This document shows positions 19,260-27,500 of a DNA stretch of 27,500 nucleotides, in pieces; position 1 is the first letter of the stretch, and the number at the start of each line of letters is the position of its first letter. Position numbers and translations under genes: made by a program. The notes beneath the pieces were generated by a model. That model had not been told where the DNA came from, searched no databases, and worked only from the letters and a program-made list of their open reading frames with translations. Origin of the DNA: Pigoraptor vietnamica. Lineage: Eukaryota > Opisthokonta > Filasterea. Location: contig CALSCQ010002564.1 of assembly GCA_943704525.1 (NCBI GenBank), positions 1 through 27,500 of the forward strand. Reading direction: 5' to 3'.

Positions 19260-22200
19260 TCAGTCGTCCAAAGTAATGCCGTGGGCCTGAAGGCTCGGCG
19301 CCACGCGGCGTGTCACATCGTCCCTCACTTGTGCGTTGACAATACCGCGGAGATACCGCGCGATCTCCCCCCGACGTCTGGTCAGGTGCGCCTCCCGAAA
19401 GTGCTGCCTCACCGGCACGCCGGCTCGTTCGAGAATGTCCCTCACGAGACAGTCCCGGTAATGCGCGTGGGTGTTGTTGTTTGCCCTGTTCTCCGCCGTC
19501 GGATCGTCCCCGAATGTCTGGAGGCAAAGCGCGCAGAACTTGGCCTTGCAATCACTGCGGATGCGCGCAACTCCGGTCAGGAGCGAAGGTAACTGACAAT
19601 GGCCCACAACAGCTTTCGAAATGTTGCGAGTGTGTGAGTGTCTTTGTGTGTGTAAGTGTGTGTGCGTGTGTGGGTGTGTGTGCGTGCGTGCGTGTGCGTG
19701 CGCGTGTGTACGGCCGTGACGCACAATGAGAGCAGACGGTCAAACCACGCACCCGCACTCAAGGGCATCGCACCCATCATACTCTGCAAAGACAGCGTAG
19801 CACGAGGGGCAATGGAGGTTCAGAATGTCCTCGACAATGTGCTCCACGTGGATGCGGACAACAGCCTCCATCGGTCGCTCCACGAATGCCGCCCTCTCGC
19901 GCAGCAAGCGATCGCGATGTACCAACTCGCACCCGCGTCGCGTGAGGCGCCGCGTGGTTTCGCGCATTTTCTCGAGCAGCGTCTCGACGACTGCCTTTGG
20001 TAGGCGCCTGAGGAGCGTGTCCATTGGTAAGAACCTCCCACAGCTGCTTCGGTTAGGGCACGGGACGGCGGTGAGTTCGCATGCAACGGCGCCCTTCGAG
20101 CCAGCGCCGAGCGAGTTGATGTGCATCGCAATGCACGCCCAGCAAAACGTGTGGCCTTCCCCAGGACCGCACGAAACAACCTCGCGCTTGTTCTCCTCAA
20201 AAAAGTCCTTGCATCCGCCGCACTGAACGCGCGCCCCTTCTCCGCCGCCGTTGTCGCTGAAGCACGCATGCGCGAGGGCTGCCGCGGCCGTCGGGCGAGC
20301 ATTGCGGCCCACTTCGAGCACCGACCGAAGAAGATCCGCCACGGATGTGTTCGCGTGCGATGGCAGCACGAGACTGCGCGAGACGCGAACGCTGTCGATC
20401 TCTGCGGGCCGGGAGGCACCCAGATCGGTGGCAAACAAGACGTCGACGAACAGGAGCGCGAAAGAGTACATGTCGCTGGCCTGGGATGCCGGCGCACCGC
20501 CCTGCACTTCGGGGGCTTCGTACAGCGCACACGTGCCGGTGGGAGGAACGGACTCGCGGCACCCGTAGGGGCCTTCTCCCTTGTCCGCGCTCGATTCAAA
20601 GTCGCAGAGCAGGGCGCGGCCGTTGTCGTTCACGAGAACGCACGCCGGATTGATGCGTCGGTGGACAATGTCGCGGGCGTGCACGTGGGCGAGACCCGCA
20701 AGCACATCGCGCATCAAACGCACTCGCTCCGTCCGAGTAGCCTTCCGCCCTTTCAACCACCCCGCGATGTTTGGGAGAGCCGCGCTCAGCACAAGCACGG
20801 CGGCCGGATCGCCATCGGCAGTGCTGCTGAGAAAGGCGCCGTCGTGCGCTGCGATGTTAGGGTGGGTCTGAAGCCTTGCGAGCGCTCGCACTTCGCGGAG
20901 GAATGCGCGCGCTGCTTGCGAACTGCCCAGCCGGAACGCCTTGATAATCTTGGGCGACCCGCCGCACTCAGCCCGCGCCCACGTGATCGGGGCAACGCAT
21001 GTGCCGAACACGTCAGGCTCAACGCGCTCGAACGAGGGGACCGCCGCATACGTCGCAAACGTGCTCCGCGACAGGCCGAGGCGCCGGTCGATATCGGCAC
21101 CAAACTCGCACACAAACTCCGGAAAATACGCCGCCTTCGCGAGGAAGGCCACCGCCGCGTTGTCGCATTGCGCCGCGACCTCCCGCCACCGCGCGAGCGC
21201 ATCGTCCACCCTCTGCGACGCCTCCCGCAACGCCTGGTGATCCGCGCCATCGTCGATTGCGTCGTTATGCACCGTGCGCGCGTCTCTGTACCCCCGCTGC
21301 CCACGTACGAATGCGAGGATCAGTCCGTCGATCGCCGCAAGGTCCGGGCGACCGTCCACATTGGCGCCGTATTCCACGAGCGACTGGATCGCGCGCCCGA
21401 GCGCAGCCAGCTTCTCGATGGCCATGTCGGTCTGGTGCGCCGCCCGCATGCAGTGGCGGTGCAGACTTTGCGCCCAACTGCGCAGCTCCGTCTCGTGGGG
21501 AACAAATGTGCGCGCCTGCTGCCACACTTCCGCCCGTGCCGCGTTGATCGAAGACAGGGGCCCTTCGACGTTCTCGGACGGTTCGGTTCGCCGACGCTTG
21601 AAGGGGCGGCCGTTCTCGGAGTCGACGTCGTCAGGGGACGCACCGGCGCCGTCGGACACAGGTACCGGCTGTTGCACTCTAGCGTGGTCGTCGAGAGTGG
21701 AAGCAGCCACCGTGTCCGTCCTTGGTCCATTCTCCATCCACTGCGCGTGTCGCGCCAGGCACTCTCGCAGCGCGCTCGCGCAGAACGGCGGCGAAGGGCG
21801 CTCGCAGGTAATGTCGATTGTCCACGCAAGGAACGCGCTCGCACGCCGCTGCCACTCGAAGGCCCGCGAGTCGAGGCTTCCCTCCGCGCCGTCCGCCTCG
21901 TGCGCGCGCAGCACAGCCCTGACGAAATCCTCGCGTGCCACGTCCCGCATTTGAATCACATCCGCCGTGGACGACGCGCCCTTCTTCGCAACCATCTGCT
22001 GCGCCACGTTGTACCAGGTTCGCGCGGCCTCTGCGGCATCGACCGCCCCCGTCACCGCGGAGAGCGACTCGTATGCGTCGCAGAACTCCTGCAAGAGGGC
22101 AACGAGGCCGCCGAGGTCCGCACTTCCGTCCTGTGCCAATAGCACGGGCGGACACTGGCCAAGACGACGGGCGACGTCGACCGCCATCACCTCCACATTC

Positions 22201-25200
22201 GCTCCTGGCGTCTGCGCGAGGGCTTCGGCGAGATCTCGCTCGAACTGCGCCATCCTCTGCAGGGACGCCTTGGTCGCGAGGGTGGCGCACACTTCGTCCG
22301 GGGTGCGACCACGCGCGTTGGCGGCCAAGACCGACGCACCGTACTGCAGGAGGGCGAGACAGACGCCCTCGTGTCCGGTCTCGGCGGCATCGTGAAGCGG
22401 AGTGTTGTTCGCGACGTCCACGGCGTGCACGTTTCCCCCGTGGCGCAAGAGCAGCTTGGCCACGGATGGGTGCCTATTTCGCGCGGCGCAGTGCACTGGG
22501 GTCAACCGGTCTGCGCCGCTCACGGCGTTAACGTCGGCGCCTCGTTCCAGCATGAGCGCGACGAGGTCCAACTGCCCCGTCGCACACGCAAAGTGGAGGG
22601 GCGAGCACGCGCCGGCGATCTCTTGTGTCGGGCGGGCACCCGCGGCAATGAGCGCCCCCGCCACATTGAACTTGTGCTTCCGAAGCGACCCCGCGATCGG
22701 CGTTTCGCCGCTGTTGTTCGCAACGTCTACGTACGCGCCTGCTTCGAGCAGCGCTCCGACCGTGTCGTCGTCCCCGTTCTCGGCGGCCAGGTGAAGCGGC
22801 GTGCTTCCGTCCGCCGCGCGCGCGTTGACGTCTGCTCGGGCCCCCAATAGTGACGCACACGCACGAGCACACCCGTTTCTCGCGGCAGAATGCAGGGCCG
22901 TGTACCCCCGCACGCACACGGTCGCCACATCCGCTCCTCGCGCCAGGAGTGCCTCAATGCCCTCCACGCAGTTGCGCATGGCGGCGTAGTGCAACGCCGT
23001 GCCCTTGGGCGACGCGGCGCGCACGTCCGCCCCGCGGTCCAGGAGTAACGCCAGCGACGAAAGCGCCTTGTTGTCGGCCGCGACGAGGAGCGGCGTTCTT
23101 CCATCCGCGTCACGTGCCTCGATGTCCGCGCCGGCGCGCAACAGTGCGTCGACGGCGTCCATGTTGTTGGCTGCCACCGCAATTGGAACGGCGCTTCCCT
23201 CGCGAGCGCCAGAGCCCCTCTCGCGCGATCGCGCCGCCGCAAGAAACGCAATGATGTCTCCCCGCCCCTGCAGACGCACCGCCTTGTTCAGTGCCGCGTT
23301 CGTGACGCTCGCATTGGCAGCGAGCAGCGTCGCCACGACCTGCGCGTGGCCAGCGCCGCACGCAATTTCCAGCGGCGTTTCTCCGCCCGCGCCGGGTGAG
23401 TTGACGTCCGCCCTCTCGCTGATGAGGATACTGACGGTCATCCAGTGCCCTCCGCGCGCGGCGACGTGGATGGGTGCATCGCGTCGATTGTCCAGCGCCC
23501 CGACCCGTGCGCCTGCAGCCACAAGGGGGTGGATGACTGCGTCGCGCCCTGCGCCCGCGGCGACGTGAAGCGGCGTCTGCAGGTGGACATCGGGAATGTC
23601 CGGTGACACGCCGATTCTCAGCAAATCGAAAATCATTTGCGGGGAGCCCGCTCCCGCCGCCGCGTGCATCGCACTCCGCCCTTGCTTGTCGACCCCTTGG
23701 ACGTCCACGCGGTAATCGCGCAAAAGCCGAACAATGTCACCGAGCCCGCGCTCTGCGGCAATGTGCATCGCGGTCGACCCTCCGTCGCACACGCAGTCCC
23801 AGCGAGCGCCCTCCTCCATAAGCAGCTGCACGCACCCGTGCCTGTTCTCAGCAATCGCCACCGCCAGTGGCGTGAACCCCCTCGCCCGCTGGCACGGGTC
23901 AAGGCGTGCGCCGTGCTTCCGTAGTATGCGCACGACTTCGGTGTGCCCATTCGCCGCCGCCACGTGGAGAGGCGTGCGCAACTCCGTCTGCTCCTGTACG
24001 TCCGGGTCGGCGCCATATTCCAAGAGCACTCCGGCTGCGGCGTCGCTTCCCACGCCGGCAGCGACGTGAAGGGGCGTGCGACCGTCCATGTCGGTATCGT
24101 TTGCGTTCGCTTGCGACGCGAGACATCTGCGAAGGAACTCGGCGTCCCCGCGTGTCGCACCGTAGTGCAGCACACCCACCCCCTGTGCGCCCCGAAATTG
24201 ACGCACGCCGCCAACTCCCGCTATGAGGACACCCAGGGCATCCCAGTGGCCCTTACGCGCAGAAATGTCCGCGGGAAGCTCGCCGCGGTGATTCCTTGCG
24301 CTGGCGTCGGCGCCGGCTGCCAACAGCAAGCGCACGCAAGCGGCGTTGCCTATCGCTGCGGCAAGGTGAAGAGGGGCAACGTCATCGGCGCCGGTCTTGT
24401 TGACGGGCGCCCCGTGCGAGACAAGAAACTGCGCAAGCGCAAGAAGGCTCGCGGCGTCCTGCTGCCGGTCCCGCGCGCCGTTGTCGTCTTGTGGCGAGTG
24501 TGCTTCAAAGAGGGCGTAAAGTGGCGTTGCGCCACGTGAATCGACGGCGGCGACGCACGCGGGCCACGCATCCGCAAGCAGAACGCCAATGTCGAGCCTA
24601 CCAGCGGCGCACGCAGCGTGCATGGCAGTCCGCCCGTCCACGAGGGTTGCGCGCACATCCGCATTGCGACTGAGAAGAGTACGAACCGTGTCCGAGTGCG
24701 CGTCGTGCAGCAGGGCGACAATAAGGGCGTTGGCGCCGGTTGCGTCGCGTGCCTCAATGTCCGCCCCCGCGGCGAGGAGGGCGTCCAAAACAGCCGCGTC
24801 GTCGATGCCGCGACGCAGCCATATGTGCAACGGGGTGTCGCCGTTGACGGCTTCGACGACGGTGGCAGGGGCGCGCTGAGCCAACACGCGCACAGTCTCC
24901 GAGGAGCCCGTGTGCGCGGCAAGGTGAATCGGCAAGAACCCCTTGTGTGTGCGTGCGTGGGTGTCCGCATGCGCGAAGCTGAGAAGGGCCTCGATGATGT
25001 CGGGGTCGATGTTCTCAGTTTTGGCTGCGACGTGGAGGGGCGTCTGGCCGTTTGCGTCGGCGCACCGCGCGACAGAGGGGTCCCTGCGCAACAGAAACCT
25101 TACAAAGTCGCAATTGTTCATCCTGACGGCGGCGCAGATTAAAGGAACGGGCCGACCCTGCGGGGACCATGCCGTTAACGCGGCTCACGACATTCAAGCG

Positions 25201-25491
25201 AGGGGTCTCCGTGTTGTGCGAAGAAGCGTGAGTGTGCGTGTGTGTACTTGTGCGCACGCGTGTGGTGTGCACACGTTAACGTTTGTAAAACAAGGTCCTC
25301 ACCCCACTATGGACCACAGCATCGGGAGGGACTAGATTCCTGCTGACCAGGCTGATCGCACCGTCTGCATCGTGACTGTTAACGCAGTCTTGTAGCTGGG
25401 CCAGGGCGTGCTCGCGGTCCGTCGCTGCTGCTCTCAGCGGGGGTGCGTCGTCGTCGTCGAGCCCGCTTTCCATATCGACATCCTCCGCCAT
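19260..25491 (-). CDS. Giant ankyrin-repeat protein with pseudokinase and RING/Rcat-like zinc modules (3 exons, 1962 aa)
   Basis: Exons 25491-25303, 25157-19753 and 19554-19260 join in phase (5889 nt). Residues 1-60 are acidic. About 28 ankyrin repeats fill residues 64-1010 (NGQTPLHVAA, DGRTPLHVAA, DGSTPLHLAA). A helical region follows with a basic cluster (RPFKRRRTEP). Residues about 1437-1697 look like a protein kinase: the ATP lysine is present (SPKIIKAF) and APE is kept (YEAPE), but the Gly loop is absent, HRD is HRR (IVHRRINPACVLVN) and DFG is DFE, so it is probably a pseudokinase. A RING-like finger starts near 1708 (CGGCKDFFEE, CGPGEGHTFCWAC). Residues about 1844-1915 hold an Rcat-like module (CPSCYAVFAEYDGCDALEC, joined across the last intron to GDCKAKFCALCLQTF), with a Cys in DGC where RBR ligases keep their catalytic cysteine. 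A ubiquitin ligase role is inferred, with ankyrins selecting targets. Confidence 0.9.
19625..19710. repeat. GT-rich microsatellite in the last intron of the ankyrin/RING gene
   Basis: Interrupted GT/TGCG units on the plus strand fill the middle of intron 2 (19752-19555). In the transcript this is a CA-rich tract, the opposite orientation to most other introns here. Confidence 0.85.
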
Positions 25492-26335
<844 letters not shown>

Positions 26336-27496
26336 TCAGTCCACGGGCACGAACGTGAACTGGCAGTTGCTCGGCACCGGCGCCCACGCGTGCTCGGGCA
26401 TCTCCCGCAGGGGCCGTGTTCCGTCTCCCCTCACAAAGTCGAATGCGCACAAATACCCTCCGCCAAAAGTGCGCAGGCCAAACGACCCCGGGTTGCCTTC
26501 CACGGGCACCAGCTCGAACTGCTCATAGCGCAACTGCTTCCAGTCGAGCTCGTGGCTAGCAATCCAGCGCTGGTAAAGCAGTGCGGCGTTGATGTTCGTC
26601 GCCCGAAGGTACATGTTGTGCGCCGAGAGGAGGGCGATGCGGTTGGTGCTGTCGACACGCGTCACCGTCCACTTCTCCCACGCGGCCGCAAACGTTTGCA
26701 AGTCGACGTGCGCGCCAATGTAGCCGGGATTCGCACGCATGTAGAGCTCCTCGCCTGACAGCTTGATGTTGTAGTTGCCGGGTGCGATGGGCGGCAAGCG
26801 GGGGTCCGGCGCGCTCTGCACGCGCGCGAGTTGTGAGTTGCGAAATAAAATGGAAAAGGAAAAACAAGGCATCGGCATGCTGAGCTGTGGACGTACCGGA
26901 CACACGCCCACGTTTTGCAGAGGTCTGAGCGCGACGGCGATATGATAGGACGCGGCGATAGCAAGGACGGCGACACTCAGCGACGTGGCGAAGGAGACGG
27001 CGACTGGCTGTCGAGGCAAAGGGGCTACGTCAGTCAGAAGTACAGACCCAAGGGTGAAACGCCACATAATGAAAGACAGTCCATACACACACACATCGAT
27101 CAGACAAGCGTAGAACCCCATCACAACACACAGCACATTCGTGCCACGCCGCGTCTTTCGCTCTCGACTGAACGTTGCAATCGGTGACAGATTCAAACCC
27201 CAGTCGCAACGCACCATCAGCAGCGAGGGCTTGCACTGGTGCTTGTACTGGCGCTTGCACTGCGTCGCTGCGTCGTTGCGGGGCGGACAAGTCGGCAGCG
27301 GCACGGGGGTTGACGTGGCCTGTGGCAATGGCGGCGGGGGGACATCTTGCTCATTCGAGGACTTTGAACTCGGCGGATCGCTGGGCGAAGGCGCTTCAGC
27401 CGCCGTTGCGTGAAGCAGTTGCTCTGTTGAGTCGGGAGTTGCCTGTTCGTCCTCAACAGCTTCAGTTGCATCGACCGTGGCGGTTGAATCGACCAT
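26336..27496 (-). CDS. Membrane protein with C-terminal fascin-like beta-trefoil domain
   Basis: The open frame from ATG 27496 to TGA 26336 is 386 codons, but two candidate introns are in phase and free of stops: 26896-26816 (donor GTACGT, acceptor GTGCAG) and 27214-27008 (donor GTGCGT, acceptor CGACAG). Removing the first is well supported, because it joins an open segment directly to the domain; the second is less sure. The product is 290, 359 or 386 residues. Residues 1-90 are Pro/Ser/Thr-rich and acidic. A hydrophobic segment follows (VSFATSLSVAVLAIAASYHI), with a second one (CVVMGFYACLIDVCVYGLSF) if intron 27214-27008 is retained. The C-terminal about 155 residues carry repeats like GNYNIKLSGEELYMRA, WEKWTVTRVDS, LLSAHNMYLRATN and FGLRTFGGGYLCAFD, the pattern of fascin/actin-crosslinking beta-trefoils. 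Actin or ligand binding is inferred. An upstream exon beyond the window is possible. Confidence 0.75.
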   Translation of the reverse strand: MVDSTATVDATEAVEDEQATPDSTEQLLHATAAEAPSPSDPPSSKSSNEQDVPPPPLPQATSTPVPLPTCPPRNDAATQCKRQYKHQCKPSLLMVRCDWGLNLSPIATFSRERKTRRGTNVLCVVMGFYACLIDVCVYGLSFIMWRFTLGSVLLTDVAPLPRQPVAVSFATSLSVAVLAIAASYHIAVALRPLQNVGVCPVRPQLSMPMPCFSFSILFRNSQLARVQSAPDPRLPPIAPGNYNIKLSGEELYMRANPGYIGAHVDLQTFAAAWEKWTVTRVDSTNRIALLSAHNMYLRATNINAALLYQRWIASHELDWKQLRYEQFELVPVEGNPGSFGLRTFGGGYLCAFDFVRGDGTRPLREMPEHAWAPVPSNCQFTFVPVD

Positions 27497-27500
27497 GCGC

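Noticed and set aside
20121-22142. 673-codon open frame on the plus strand
   Set aside because: Antisense to the kinase and helical part of the ankyrin/RING gene; Arg/His-rich shadow composition and no domain.

Overview
This window is nuclear DNA of a GC-rich, intron-rich single-celled eukaryote. Most genes are split by short introns with canonical GT-AG ends (donors GTGAGT, GTGGGT, GTACGT; acceptors mostly GCAG). Introns carry GT/CA microsatellites, coding regions are very GC-rich at third positions, and the proteins (zinc transporter, SAM/SH3 scaffold, PDXDC1 homologue, ankyrin/RING protein) are eukaryotic. All three standard stop codons end genes. The species cannot be fixed from this window. 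A full-length PDXDC1 homologue, a consortin-like protein and a SASH-type SH3 would fit a lineage near animals (Holozoa or Obazoa), but that is inference.

Layout: (1) 1-1495 (+), 3' part of a ZnT/SLC30 zinc transporter; (2) 1875-4692 (+), an eight-exon low-complexity protein with a 16-Gln run; (3) 4906-8588 (-), a SAM-SAM-linker-SH3-SAM scaffold, convergent with gene 2; (4) 9090-11366 (+), a consortin-like TPR protein with a C-terminal membrane anchor and a 7-nt micro-exon, divergent from gene 3; (5) about 11.68-12.6 kb, a decayed minus-strand coding region containing a 280-bp tandem duplication; (6) 12820-13173 (+), a small putative secreted protein; (7) 13803-16878 (-), a PDXDC1 homologue that has lost the PLP lysine; (8) 16.9-18.0 kb, a lower-GC spacer; (9) 17973-18794 (-), an apparently intronless two-zinc-finger protein with internal repeats and a TATA box; (10) 19260-25491 (-), a 1962-residue protein with about 28 ankyrin repeats, a pseudokinase, a RING-like and an Rcat-like zinc module; (11) 26336-27496 (-), a membrane protein with a fascin-like beta-trefoil domain.

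Exon coordinates come from reading splice sites on each strand and requiring phase agreement across every junction. The protein families were recognised from motifs, not from a database search. The genes do not form an obvious pathway. The strongest candidates for something undescribed are the ankyrin-pseudokinase-RING-Rcat protein and the multi-SAM scaffold. No tRNA, rRNA, CRISPR or complete transposon was seen.
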